Shown: positions 23,372 to 45,093 of the stretch, piece after piece
Layout: each line of letters starts with the position of its first letter
Numbering within the stretch: position 1 is the first letter of the stretch
Assembly (NCBI GenBank): GCA_945859605.1
Contig: OX243814.1
Span: 29,315,307 to 29,379,306, forward strand
DNA from: Lumbricus rubellus
Lineage: Eukaryota; Annelida; Clitellata; Crassiclitellata; Lumbricidae
Direction: 5' to 3'
DNA length: 64,000 nucleotides
Notes under the pieces: generated by a model
Told to the model about the DNA's origin: nothing
What the model saw: only the letters and a program-made list of their open reading frames with translations
Databases searched by the model: none
Made by a program: the position numbers and the translations under genes

Positions 23372-23519
23372 CAGGGTGAGAATTGCCGGGGGGGGGGGGT
23401 TGGGGGGTTCAACCCCCCCAGTCTTTCTTAGAGCCCCATGTTAAAGTATGTTTTCATACCCCAATTTCAAGTTTATCATAGGCCAACCCCACAGTTATTT
23501 TTCCACAATTCTCATACTG
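23372..23519. mobile_element. hAT-like MITE, 148 bp
   Basis: CAGGGTGAGAATTG ... CAATTCTCATACTG with a perfect 8-bp duplication CATATAGG (23364-23371, 23520-23527). Confidence 0.92.
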
Positions 23520-23596
23520 CATATAGGGCCTATTTCATTTTGGAATCTATATGTATATTATGTATTATACCACGTATAATTATATAGGCCTATTCC

Positions 23597-23736
23597 CAGT
23601 GTAAGAATTGTGGAAAAATAACTCGGTGGGTTGGACCATTATCCACTTGGAATCGGGGTGTGAAAAACAGACTTCAACATGGAGCTCTACGAAAGACAGG
23701 GGTTGAAACCCCCAACCCCCGGCAATTCTCACCCTG
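23597..23736. mobile_element. hAT-like MITE, about 140 bp, inverted relative to its neighbour
   Basis: CAGTGTAAGAATTG ... GCAATTCTCACCCTG. Flanking octamers CCTATTCC and CCTAGTCT match at 6 of 8. It lies 77 bp from a copy in the other orientation. Confidence 0.8.
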
Positions 23737-24033
23737 CCTAGTCTATTCCTGATTCAAGCTGAATTTTATGATCTCCACTTTTTCAAGTCAAGTCTTGGAT
23801 TAATTATCTACGGCTCTTACGCCTACACGGGCATTGTGAAATAATTCAACTTTTCGCAATACTAGATGAGTTAAAAATCACAACTTCTTTTGTCACTCAT
23901 CTTAGAAGATGTTTCTGACTGATCATGGATGAAAGTCATGTTTTAATAAATGTCAGTACCGATAATAATATTCTAGTCTCCGGTTTCCCATTCTGTCCCG
24001 GTATCCCATTATACCCCATCTTCCCCTATAATC

Positions 24034-24084
<51 letters not shown>
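24034..24084 (+). repeat. (CTGT)n microsatellite
   Basis: Perfect CTGT array. Confidence 0.97.
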
Positions 24085-24539
24085 CGCTATAAAGGCCTAC
24101 ATACAATTATACATACATATAAATATATCTAATTATATTTATAAGCTTGCATATAACATATTTATTTAGGGGCATCAATTCCTGGAACTATTAAATCGAG
24201 TAGGTAAGCGACAGAATTAATAAGCTTCGGATTTTTACTACACAATAAAGTCCGCGATAGGCGCGCGTGCATAGAGCAGCGGCGAGAGTATATTATACAT
24301 TCTCGCAGATAAATTATATAGCGCAATAACAATTCGGCGAACACGGACGAGATCAAAAACGACAAGCGGAAAAGACGGGTTCGATTAGGCGACGGGCGAT
24401 TGGTGATTACAGGGCACTTCACCCGATATGCAACTATAAGCATCGGTGGTCGCACTAAAGTCGCTGGTCGCCATATTAAGCAATCGATAACGGCCGACCG
24501 CTATTAGAAGTCGTCGTCGCTCTATTTGTATATATGTCT

Positions 24540-24620
24540 GTGTAGTGTGTGTGTCTGTGTGGGAGTGTGTGTGTTTGTGTGTGTGTGTGTGTTTGTGTGT
24601 GTGTGTGCGTGCGTGTGTGC
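24540..24620 (+). repeat. (GT)n microsatellite
   Basis: GT-rich array; Cys/Val ORFs through it are artefacts. Confidence 0.95.
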
Positions 24621-24923
24621 ATATGCGGAAGTCGGAAATGTCATCAGTCATCGGTGTGCCTCCGTAGTACTTCCGGTGTGTTTTCCTTCCAATTTATCGA
24701 CTTCCTTCCGCTGTCGGCTAATGGATCTCTCTTCGTTAATCGTCGTTAGGCGGCGCTCTTGTCTCTCACGACGGCTACGACGACGACGACGTCTCTCCTC
24801 CTTCACTCCCTTCAGTTCCGTTCGTCCCATGCCATGATGGCCGACCAAACGACCACAACACATCCTAGCGACACTCCACGACCAATTAGACGGAGAAAAA
24901 GACCGACCAACCACAGGTCAAAC

Positions 24924-25015
24924 ATAATATATATATATAATATATATTTATATATAATATTATATTATATATATTGCATATATATATAGGCCTATGTGTG
25001 TGTATATATATGCAC

Positions 25016-25062
<47 letters not shown>

Positions 25063-25185
25063 CTAATATATGTGTGACACTTTATGCGTATATATATAAT
25101 AAATTATATATGTTTGTAACTATGTATGTGCATAGGCCTATATAAAAAAATTATATAATTATATAATTATATAATATGCATGCAT
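24924..25185. repeat. TA-rich microsatellite region
   Basis: Blocks of (TA)n, including a pure run at 25020-25060, separated by short unique pieces. Confidence 0.9.
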
Positions 25186-25685
25186 GCAGAAACTCATTTC
25201 TGCTGGCCTTATTATATATATATTCCTGCTTATTATACACACACATCTAATTGCGTCTATCATGAGTCTCTGCCTGTTTGCATGCGACTCCTTCTGTCCA
25301 ATGTGTCCATGTCTCCTATTATACTCTGTCCGTATGCCTGTCTGTCTTTCCGTGCCATTCAATTGACTTCCTAATGTCGCGGTTTGTATCGACAACCGCA
25401 CAAGTGCTTCCTTCCTTCCATCCTTCCTTCCTTCCCTCTCTCGGGCGACCGACAAGTGGTCAGACTTAGTGACCGTCAACGGCGTCTCCTTCAAGACCCG
25501 CTGCGTCCTGTACCAACAGCCGATATGAGCAACCGATATGAACAGCCGATATAAATCGTCGTCGTCGATGAGCAGTCTTGCCGCTAGATGGCGTCGGGGT
25601 CTGGCGGTCAATTAGCGCTCAATTCGGTCGTCGTAAACGAGTGCAGTATAAATGCGGCAGTGCTGGAGAAGTGCAGCTTCAAAGG

Positions 25686-25686
<1 letters not shown>

Positions 25687-25741
<55 letters not shown>

Positions 25742-25925
25742 GTATATAGACTATGCATGCATGGAAATTAAGCTTATCGCTTGCCATCAAAATGACCAAA
25801 ATATCAATGAATCATCATCATCGTCGTCGTCGTCGTCATCGTCGTCACCGCCACCGCCTCCTCCACCTCCACCTCACCACCACCACCTCAACGTCGTCGT
25901 CGTCCTCCTCATCATAATCATAATC
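25687..25925 (+). repeat. (CTG)n then TCG/TCA/CCA triplet arrays
   Basis: A CTG run (25687-25741), then TCATCGTCG and CCACCT runs at 25813-25925. All are triplet arrays without gene context. Confidence 0.95.
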
Positions 25926-27019
25926 GTCAACATGGGTCACCTGTGCCATTTGCATTTTTGCAAATAGACCTAACTTAATTTGTAGGCCTACGCGCAGTCC
26001 CAGCTATAAAGCTTTGGTAATGCAATGAATGGTAGACTATAATAGTGTAATTAAAGTGACAATATTCAAACAAAATCATTGCGAAATATAAGTCTGCTGT
26101 GTTTTAACAAATATTTTCAGATATTTCTAGAGGTACATAATATTACACAACAATAAACAATAATCATTGAATTAAATAATATAAGAAACTAATGTACAAA
26201 GATTTTGCGCTTCGTTTACGATATAAGATGGGTAAGATTAACATGTTTATAATAATAGGCCTAATAGGTCAAAAATTATAGGCCTATAGCAGGTTTCATG
26301 ATTCTAATAGGCTTAATGAATTTTATTACGATTATCTGCATGGAAAAACATGTCAATAGCCCCATATATTCATGTAATAACTCGTGATTATCCGTTCATA
26401 TGATACGATGACTTATTGGCCTAATATTATTGCGGTGTGTCAATAGCCCTACAGGTTTAATTATTGTCAATTAATCAATCGTCTGCATGTGATGTGTGAG
26501 CGTGCATTTAGTATAAGCTTATTGCTCTCTCATGTGCAGCAGGCATCATATTTCAACAGAACAAGAAAGACTTCCGAATGCAATCATCACCGATGAATAA
26601 GAACAATAACAAAGCTAGAGTCAGTCAATCAGTCGGTGAGTCTGTCATCAGTTCGTCGTAGAAACCAAACGAAAAGCAGCCATCAACAACAAGAGATGAC
26701 TGAATTATGACGACTGCCGCTTTGATGGACTCTCTCTTTCTGTTGCTGTCTCTTCACTTCAAAGATAGACCATACAACGCGTACGTGTGATCGTGCATAA
26801 CTGCATATGCTTGCTGCCCTCTAGTGTTCAACAAGCCAGATTGCAGACCACCTAGCGGTCGGAAGAGCAACGCGGAAGGGCAGGTGATACTTCCAGCGTC
26901 GGCGACCTCGGGTCATCTGTGTGCTGCTGTGCATCAGGACAGATCTACATGTAGATTCATCCCCTTTATCAATTTCTCGTTGAGTGATCTCAGAGGCTGG
27001 TCACAGCCTGGGTGGAGAC

Positions 27020-27474
27020 CATTATATGTAAAAACAACGATGAAAATAAAATAAAAAACGTTAAAAAACGACGTTTTTTCAAAGAAATAAAAAACCGCAA
27101 AAAACGATAAATAAAACGGAAACGGAAAATTATTTGCCTTTGTTACATGTGAAACTTCATTTTAAGCTAAAAACATTCCTTATGCAAGTTTATCTGCAAA
27201 TATGTAGCCTAGGCCTGTTTCTTAAATGATGACTTAAACAATAATACATAATGACACTATAGGCTAGTTAGCTGAATCTTTGAGAGTAGGGGTATACAGT
27301 GAAAACTTATGAAATATCAGACAAAAATTAAATTAGACAGCAAATACATGTAAATAAATATAGTTAGGCCTATATACATAAAAAACGATAAAAATCGATG
27401 GGAAAAATAAAAAACGGAAAAACGACGTTTTTTGAGAGAGAAAAAAAACTGGAAAAAGTTTTTTTACAACTATG
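27020..27474. mobile_element. hAT-like element, 455 bp, rich in AAAAAACG
   Basis: Starts CATTATATGTAAAAAC and ends with TTTTTACAACTATG. Perfect 8-bp duplication GTGGAGAC (27012-27019, 27475-27482). The interior repeats aaaaaacgttaaaaaacg. Confidence 0.8.
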
Positions 27475-28681
27475 GTGGAGACGAGAGGTTAAAATTGGCT
27501 AAAAAAGTATAGGCATGTGAACCAGAGATGCAACTCGATCTAGGAGTTGTGGTAGGCCTACCATAATTATTGAATAGAATTAATGTCCGAGTGGGGGAAT
27601 TGCTATTGCCGAAGCTCCACCAGCAAGGTCTTTGATGACTCGAGTCTCAGAAGCCAACAAAAGTTTAAATTTTGATGCCACATGGACTGACATGGAATAG
27701 GCCTACATATTTGACTCTTGTTGACAAAAAAAATTAAGGTGGTATTATTATTGTTTGGTTAGATCGACTGGTTACTGTACATACTGCAGACTCTCCTATA
27801 GCTACTGCATGAACTCTTCCATGTAGGCTGTAGCTCGAATCCGCACCTCAACTTTAGCCTACCTTGAGCAAATCTTTCCGCGCTCTATGATTGTTAACTG
27901 GTAGCTATGCCTACGTACAGTCCATGGTAGCCTGGTAGGCCTATTGAATCGTCACGCACCTCTGCGCACCGTCAACGTATGAGAGCAAGATCAAGTGGTG
28001 AAGGTCAAGTGAAGGAACCCGCTAGTTTACCCCACTAAAGGGGAGGGCCCGTTTTATTCGAGGGGCCGATTTGGAACAAGTTCCCCTACTCCCTCTGAGG
28101 AAATACAGAATGACGTCATTATCAGTGTTGGTTCTTATGTGCTCGTTGGTGATAACGTCTTTGTTGATATTCTGCATTTCCTTGAAAGTAACGCAAATTA
28201 TTCGAGCTTAATGATATTCTGTTAGTTTTCTTTAAATTACAGATTCGGTAGTTTATTCTGTATTTTAGGCGTCATGTGGATGTAGTGATTATATCAGACT
28301 AAAAGCGTTTATCGTGCGCGCACTCCCTTATTGCACCACGCCCTTCTGCAACGTCTTTGGGTGGGGTGTGTAATATTTCTGTTTTAGGCAGCATTTTTTA
28401 ATTCCTAATCCTCGTAAGATAGCTCAATCAGCAGTACCCAGGAAGGTTAATACGAACTGAGCGAAGACTTAATCGAGTTTAATTTAGACTTTATGGCTAC
28501 ACAGAAATGCAGTATATTGCGAAGCGCTAGAATTTAGACTAGACTCGTCTTGGCCAATTTGTTGATACTGTGAAATTATACACTGACTTAGAACTACGAT
28601 TGTTTGCTGTTAACAGAAACACAGTTTAAGTCGACTCTTGGCGTTTGGCATGCATCCAGTCCAATAACAGATCTGCATACG

Positions 28682-38038
<9,357 letters not shown>

Positions 38039-38404
38039 TCGTTTTGCTTCACTGAACCGTAACTCATCATTTCTATTATTATCGTGTCAGGCGTGCAACT
38101 TTTCTAGATTGCTTATCGTTACTTGTCCTGAATAATCTCGACGACTTATGCCCTGGTGCTTGCTCGATCGTTCACCGGGGGGGAATAAATCTCTTCTGAT
38201 GATGATGACGAACTTATGATTATTCCTCGACTGTACAGATAGGTTGTGTTTATTCAGTTTGCAGATTAATTTCCGACCTCTTGTGTACGTGTTCTTATTC
38301 TCACCACTTTTTTTCAGCCTAAATTCTGCTTAATTTGTCGACAACCACTATTCGTAGACGGATTCCAACTTTCTGAGCCTTATTCCACGCTGCTACATTT
38401 ACGA

Positions 38405-38716
38405 CATTGGTGCCCGCACTTATGGGCAAGAGGGGGCACTTGCCCCTTCCCCCCCTGGAAAGTTGAAACCTATTTTTATAACTGCTAATTTTTGGTTGTT
38501 AACAAATTTCTTTGCACTAAAGAGACAATATTCATAAGAAAAATTATAAGAAAGCGAAACTGAGACATTTATATTAGGAAACCTCTATGATAAATACCCG
38601 CTGCATGTTCTAAATTTTCTGATTTGCATTTTCAACTTCTTGCCACAAAAAACTTCAACCGTGACCATCGAGTTTTGCCCCCCTCAGGACTGCAAAAATT
38701 TCTGCCGGCACCCATG
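38405..38716. mobile_element. hAT-like element, 312 bp
   Basis: CATTGGTGCCCGCA ... TGCCGGCACCCATG. Flanking octamers ATTTACGA and ATTTAAGA match 7 of 8. Confidence 0.75.
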
Positions 38717-39809
38717 ATTTAAGATCTGTATATTTGTGTTCTTGTCGAGCCTTGAAGCAATTGTAGCCCGTCTAGTAGTCGTTGAGTGCCACACAACTAC
38801 TTGAAATACTTACATCCGTAAAAGGCTGCGACTCTGAAGGGCTGCATTTCTTGAATCTCTTCTGGTTTTTTTATGGGACGGAGTTGTAGTTAGATGGTTC
38901 GAAATGTTATTCAGTCCTTTTCGTTTGTTCTTCTTGTGTTTTTCTCTTATGTTTCTAGTACACAAACGTTTCGCACGATATTTTTGAATGATGATGATGC
39001 GTTTGATTTCGGTTTTTACGATCTGACTCAGCTGTGTACATTGTTCAAGATCTTTCTTCCAGAAGTGAAGACAGCCAATTTTATCGACTTGTTTGACCAA
39101 GTGCACTCATGTTATACAATTAGGTGGCTCACAGTATAATTAGTTGCTTAATTAGGTGTGTTTGGCTCAATTGTTTTGTGCTGTGCTAAAGAATTGTGTG
39201 ATTTGAGTATATGAAGCAGTGTGTAATTAAATGCCTTTGGCTTGAATGGTAAAAAAGCCTGCAGCATTAATATTTGTGCTGATAAAAAAATGTAGCCGTT
39301 TGATTTTATAATTGTAAAAATTTATGGCATTATTATGGCTAAATGTTTTTGCTGTTGGCACGTCCATGCTTCTCAAAGCCTTGGAAACTGTACTGTGTAT
39401 GGAAAAGTTTAACAGCTGAATCATATAAAAGCTTTATTTATTCCGCCTGTTCAGGGGCCAGGATAAAACGGGACCATTGAGTATATATTCTTTAGCCTCT
39501 AATTTCCAGTAATATTCTAAGCGTTGTGATAGGATGATTTGCCGGACGAAAATTTTTGTCTTTGCAGTGTGGAAGATATTTTGCGTGGACTTTACTAAAT
39601 ATTATTGTTCTATTATTCCATGTAGCTAAACTATAACGTGCGTTGGTAAATAATTTTTGACGTGTATTTTGACGTGCACAGGTGTACAATTGAGTAGAGG
39701 GTTTCCCGTTAGAATGGTTTTTGGTGATTAGTCATGCATATCATTTGCGAACAATGTGGTATGTTACTGTGAGTGGTATCAATTGGCAGATTTCTTCTAG
39801 GGTTGTTGT

Positions 39810-40143
39810 CATAGGCGTAGGAGACGAGGGTCCAGAGGAGCAAATAATAATAATAATAATAATAATATCTTTTCTTTATTGAAACGCCTGCAAGACGCAC
39901 TGCGCTTTACATTTACAAGTAAATGCCCCCCAAATTTCGGGCAAGTCTGATTTTTCGGGCAAGCAGACCCTGGAAAAAAGTTTAAAAAATTTCGGGCAAA
40001 GGTGCCGGATGACTAAAAAAAAGGTCGTCAGAACTTTTGAGCAAAAAAAGTAACGGGAATTTTTCTTAAGATTTCGGCCGGATGGAAATTTTCGAGCAAA
40101 AGTCTCAGTTTTGCCCCCCCCTGAAATGTCCCCTATGCCTATG
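39810..40143. mobile_element. hAT-like element, 334 bp
   Basis: CATAGGCGTAGGAGAC ... GTCCCCTATGCCTATG with perfect 8-bp duplication GTTGTTGT (39802-39809, 40144-40151). The inner 'gatgactaaaaaaaaggtcg' motif is shared with 41724-42007 and 16270. Confidence 0.88.
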
Positions 40144-41206
40144 GTTGTTGTGATGTATAAAATTCTGTGGATGAGGAGTATTGTCATGTCGTCAAGACCA
40201 AATTTATGGTTGGTCTGCCAAACGTAGGAATGATTAGGAACACTGAATCTTCCATATAAAATTTACTGCTCTTATTCAGCCTTTTCAGTGGACAATATGT
40301 ATTACAGAAAAATTTAGCGTATAAATTTTGCTCAAGTTTTACTTGATAGTTCTCACTGGCTTCACGAGATCGGCATCTCACGCTGCCTTATTACGTGGTA
40401 GGCTGCAGCTGGTACGCCATTCCCCTTTGATTCGCACAGTTGCATGACCTTGTTTGTGTGCAAAAAATGTTTATCTGTCAATAGAAAAAAAAATATTAAG
40501 TAATAAATTTGCCATACATAATAATTCTACATGGCAAAAGTGTTGGCCCTTCCCAACATATTAACCTTGACAAATTTTTCTTTAATGAAATTAGCCGTCC
40601 TGATGTGATTCTAAAAATATTTTAAATCCCACGGGACTTCAGCTGGCTAAGGTATCGTCTCCCAAACTGGATGTCCTGGATGACAGAATAATTAATTAAT
40701 AGAACCATAACATTTGTGCAGTTTTTCTGTAGAAAAAGGTGAAAAACTATCAATTATTGTTACTAACAGTTTTTTTTAAACCTTTAAAGTTAGTGTTGTA
40801 ATTGTATTGAACATTGCATTCCTGAAATTGATTACAGAGAACTTTGCGTTTCAGAAATTACGTTTCAGTAAAATAAAAACTAAGGAAATAGATGAAATTA
40901 AGGGTATCAGTGACCTGCTGAACATAGCTTAAAACTATGATTTTGCTATATAAATGAGGAAAGATATAAAAAGTGTACTTGTTTATCCACTCCTAGTTTG
41001 CACACAGTTTCTACTTAATGAGGAATGATATTATATCCCCAAAGCCATTAACTTAACATGCTTTACTGTTAATATTTTAATGATGAGCGTGTATTGAAAG
41101 TGTCTGGAAACCAGTGCAGCTCATCAGTAAAGTATTGACATGCCACAACAGAACTCTAGAGTAGAGCTAAATAAATTTGTTGTTTAGAGCATTATATACC
41201 TTTTAA

Positions 41207-41269
41207 CCCTTTAATGCCGGAGGGTATAGGATTTCCCGCACCATTTACTACCATCTTGGCATTAAAGGA
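41207..41269. mobile_element. TTAA-bounded miniature element, 63 bp
   Basis: TTAA CCCTTTAATGCC ... GGCATTAAAGGA TTAA. Inner gtataggatttccc is shared with the copy at 8752. Confidence 0.65.
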
Positions 41270-41339
41270 TTAATGAGCAGCATGGTTTAGACATATAAAT
41301 GAGGCAATCGACCACGGACAACGAGCCAGCACTATATAT

Positions 41340-41395
41340 ATATCGCCTCTGAGTAGAGATCTTGAAGCGGCGCTATATAAATTTATGTGATTGAT
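41340..41395 (+). mobile_element. SINE/LINE 3'-end scrap
   Basis: Contains cgcctctgagtagagatctt and gcgctatataaattta only. Confidence 0.5.
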
Positions 41396-41723
41396 ATAAT
41401 ATCATACTGAAATAATGCAACTCTTAGCGCTTGTGTTATTCTGCATGCAATGTGGGCCCAATCATTTTGTTATATTGTTTGATCTCTGTGATTTATAATT
41501 GAGGTGACAAGTGTATGATCGTGTGCTAGCCGAGGTGACATTTTCTAGCAGAGGTGACATTTTCTAGCAGTAGTAGTAGAGTAGTAGTTTGAAATCGAAA
41601 TGTGAAAAGTTCTTCGTCAGCAGTTTTTGACGTGACATTGAACGTGACGTTGAACGTGACATCAACGTGAAGTGAGACATCTTTTGATTTCAATGGGTGT
41701 TGATCATTTTGATGTCACGTGTA

Positions 41724-42007
41724 CAGTAGCGGCGGCAGGGGGCTAAGCCCCACAAAAATAGGCGATCCATTTTTTCCCTGTGTAAAAATGGAAAATTTCG
41801 ACGTTCAGCCCCCCCCCCCCCCCGAAATTGAAGCTGATGACTAAAAAAACGGTCGTCAGAAATTTAGGCGGTGAAAATGGAACATTTTTACAAGATTTCG
41901 ACTGGATGACTTTTTAAAAAAAAGGTCGTCAGAAATTTTGCCGGATAAAAATGGAAATTTTTCCGGAAATTCAGCCCCCCCAAACTGAAATCCTGGCGCC
42001 GCCACTG
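41724..42007. mobile_element. hAT-like element, 284 bp
   Basis: CAGTAGCGGCGGCAGG ... CCTGGCGCCGCCACTG. Flanking octamers CACGTGTA and CACATATA match 6 of 8. A related right end lies at about 16360-16374. Confidence 0.75.
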
Positions 42008-42526
42008 CACATATACGCATGTGTGGGAACTTTGTTGCTCCTTTTCTTAGATCTATGTATCATCGTTGGCCAGGAAATTATCATTTACACAGCTTCACTT
42101 TAAAATGTGATTAAGTATATTATGGTTTGTTTGAAATGTGTAGGCCTATGTGTGAGCTCTGGTTGTGCTGTTGTTTTTGCATCATGAGGTTATGAGACGT
42201 GATTTAATTCTACCCTCTTCTGTTGATGTTATGATTAATATTACAGTTCAAGGGACAATTTAAGAAAACTATGCGTGTCATCAAATATACAGCTTGGACT
42301 TGTTTACACAATCACGGTTCACGCACAGTTCTTAGTACGAAGTGGTGTTACATTCCCCAAAATTATTAGCTTAATAAACTGTAATGGTTGATACGTTTGC
42401 AAGAACTGCAGTGTAACTGCCAAATATTGACTTAGCATTATTTCGTTGTATGCATAGCTGCTTTACAATCTACACGCTGCATCATAAGACGTATGCCTCC
42501 CTTCCTAAATAACTTCCATATGTGAG

Positions 42527-42671
42527 TAATATGAGAATTGTGGAAAAATAATGGGTAGGGAGGTTGGACTATGATCCATGTGGAGTTGGGGTGTGAAAAG
42601 CAGACTTTACTATGGGGGCTTAAGAAAGACTGGGGGGTTGAATCCCCTCAACCCCAGCAATTCTCACCCTG
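42527..42671. mobile_element. hAT-like MITE (TGAGAATTG family)
   Basis: taatatgagaattgtgg ... agcaattctcaccctg with the usual gggg/cccc core. The left tip is decayed and no target duplication is visible. Confidence 0.7.
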
Positions 42672-42784
42672 TGCGAATTCTCACTTTTTTCATGGGGCTG
42701 GGCATGCCACTGGCGACTCTTCCCGCATACTGTGCATTGATTTGGTAACTGATTAACATTTACATTCCTAACGACACTTAACAT

Positions 42785-42865
42785 CTGATAGGCTAACGCA
42801 GAGAGCACCTCTGTGTAGGTCTCCTGAAAAGGTGCTATATAAATTCTCAGAATAAATGAATGCAG
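42785..42865 (+). mobile_element. LINE 3'-end scrap
   Basis: gagcacctctgtgtaggtct, aaaggtgctatataaattct and an aataaatgaatg tail. Confidence 0.55.
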
Positions 42866-43060
42866 ATGATTTAGTTTCTGCACAGCAGTAGGCGTACAAT
42901 ACTCGAACGGGGTCATTGCATAATTACGTAACGCTCGAGGGTGGGTGGGTGGGGTCACTGAAAACGTTACGAAACGTTACGGGGGTGGGTGGGTGGGGGA
43001 GCTGAACGTTACGTAACGCCTTGAAAAAAATTATTAATGAATATTAAATTACCATCGAAT

Positions 43061-45093
43061 CAGGGGCGGATCCAGGGGGGGGCCAATCCGGCCATGGCCC
43101 CCCCCATTTCAAATCTCCATGGGACGTGGCCCCCCCCATCCATGGCGCCCGAAGAATTTTTTGCAAGGGTCAGTCATGGCAAGGAAAATTAATATTATAT
43201 AAATGAAAATAGACTATAGTCTATTAGTCAATTAAATCTCACACAAATACATAGTCTTAATATGACGCAAAGAAAAGAAACAATCTTTCAGCAGTATCCG
43301 ACTATCATGCATGGCATGCAATGTATGCTGTACATGCATATATGATATATCCATAGTAAGATGCATAAGCGCGAAAGCGCGAAAACGCGAAGCGCCGAGA
43401 TGGGTATGTGCAGAGTTTCGCTAAACAATAACCAAATAGATAAACAATGACGACTATTATAGGTATACCAATTTTTGTCTATGCTGTCATAAAAGTCTTT
43501 AACCTGCTTGAATTCCAATGTCCCAGCGGATCTCTAAAATAGTCTAATCAACTACAAGACAGCAGGTCGTTGATCACACTGGATTCAAAATGATGTCCTT
43601 AGACACCCGAAAAAATTGTTGATTATACTAGAATCAAAATGATGTCTTTACACCCCAGAAAATCGTTTATAGAACTAAAATAAAAATGACGTCCCGAAAT
43701 GACACCCGAAAATCGTTGATATAGTAATGGAATCAAATAGATGTCTTAGACACCAGAAAATCGTTGATATTACTAAAATCAAAAAAATGTTTTAGACACC
43801 CGAAAATCGTTGATAAAACTGGAATCAAAATTATGTCCTTGATTACCCGAAAATCGCTGATAATACTGGAATCAAAATTATGTCGTTAAATAACCGAAAC
43901 TCGTTGATAATACTAGAATCAAAATTATGTCCTTAGACACCCGAATATCGCGGATAATATTGGAATCAATGCAATGTCCTTAGACACCCAAAAATCATTG
44001 ATAATACTAAATTAAAATGATGTTTTTAGACACCCGAAAATCGTTGATAATACTGGAATCAAAATGATGTCCTTAGACACCCGAATATCGCTGAAACTAC
44101 TGAAATCAAAATGATGTTCTGAAACACCCGAAAATCGCTGATTATACTAAAATCAAAATGATGTTCTTAGACACCAGAAAATCGCAGATGTTATTAGAAT
44201 CAATACGATGTCCTTAGACACTCGAATATCGCTGATAATATTGGAATCAATACGATGTCCTTAGACACCCGAAAATCATTGATATTACTAGAATCAAAAT
44301 GATGTCCTTAGACACCCGAATATCGCTGATAATATTGGAATCAATACGATGTCCCTAGACACCCGAAAATCATTGATAATACTAAAATCAAAATGATGTT
44401 TTTAGACAACCAAAAATCGTTGATAATACTAGAATCAAAATGATGTCCTTAGAAACCCGAATATTGCTGATAAGACTAAAATAAAAATGATGTTCTTAAA
44501 CACCCGAAAATCGCTGATTACACTAAAATAAAAATTATGTTCTTAGACACCCGAATATCGCCGATATTATTGGAATCAATACGATGTTCTTAGACACCCG
44601 AAAATCATTGATAATACTAAAATCAAAATGATGTTTTAGACACCCGAATATCGCTGATAATACTGAAATCAAAAATGATGTTCTTAAACACCCGAAAGTC
44701 GCTGCTTATACTAAAATCAAAATGATGTTCTTAGACACCCGAAAATCGATGATAATACTTCACAGATCATTAGTTGCGGGCCAGGTCTCTTTATTAGTGA
44801 AACAACATCACCACTAAATGGCTTCCCAATTCTGATGATTTGGTAGTTCTTGCTTGGTTTGTCAGCATTTGAGTAGCATAGCAATTTCATTAAGATGACA
44901 GCTTAAAATGCTGCCATTTTAGTGCGGGAATTTAAAAAAATTCTGGTTGGGGAGGGGGTACAACCCCCTCCCCAAACCCCTCCCCCTTTCCCCCACCCTC
45001 TCGGCGCTACGCGCCTCGGCGATCGGCCTTCGGCCGCTCGTCCTCCGGTCCTCATTTGGCCCCCCCCATTTCAACCTTCTGGATCCGCCACTG
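43061..45093. mobile_element. hAT-like element, 2033 bp, with internal minisatellite
   Basis: CAGGGGCGGATCCAG ... CTGGATCCGCCACTG with perfect 8-bp duplication CATCGAAT (43053-43060, 45094-45101). Subterminal gggccaatccggcc and cccccccatttcaa. No transposase ORF. More than half its length is a tandem array. Confidence 0.93.
43560..44765 (+). repeat. 47-bp minisatellite, about 25 copies
   Basis: Units run gacacccgaaaatcgttgat, then aatactagaatcaaaatgat, then gtcctta. Variants (aatatcgctgat, ggaatcaatacgatg) recur in blocks, suggesting higher-order duplication. Confidence 0.95.

Larger units (their letters stand above)
14444..28681. other. 14 kb gene-poor region between Gsx and GCKIII
   Basis: The two flanking genes diverge from here, so both promoters should lie in it. 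I find no exon with family support and no further homeobox. Transposons and microsatellites are listed separately. About 14500-14990, 20252-21519, 25930-27010 and 27480-28680 have no recognised element. 20560-21320 and 24200-24920 are relatively CpG-rich. TAGGCCTA motifs are frequent. Confidence 0.6.

Noticed and set aside
24162..24914. Several 80-100 codon ORFs
   Set aside because: They overlap GT/TA microsatellites and low-complexity CGA triplets and have no recognisable domain.
14444..28681. Xlox/Cdx ParaHox genes between Gsx and GCKIII
   Set aside because: I looked for WFQNRR-type homeodomain helices in translated frames of this stretch and saw none.
43560..44765. CRISPR array or coding tandem repeats
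   Set aside because: It is a 47-bp minisatellite with no unique spacers and no open frame, inside a transposon.
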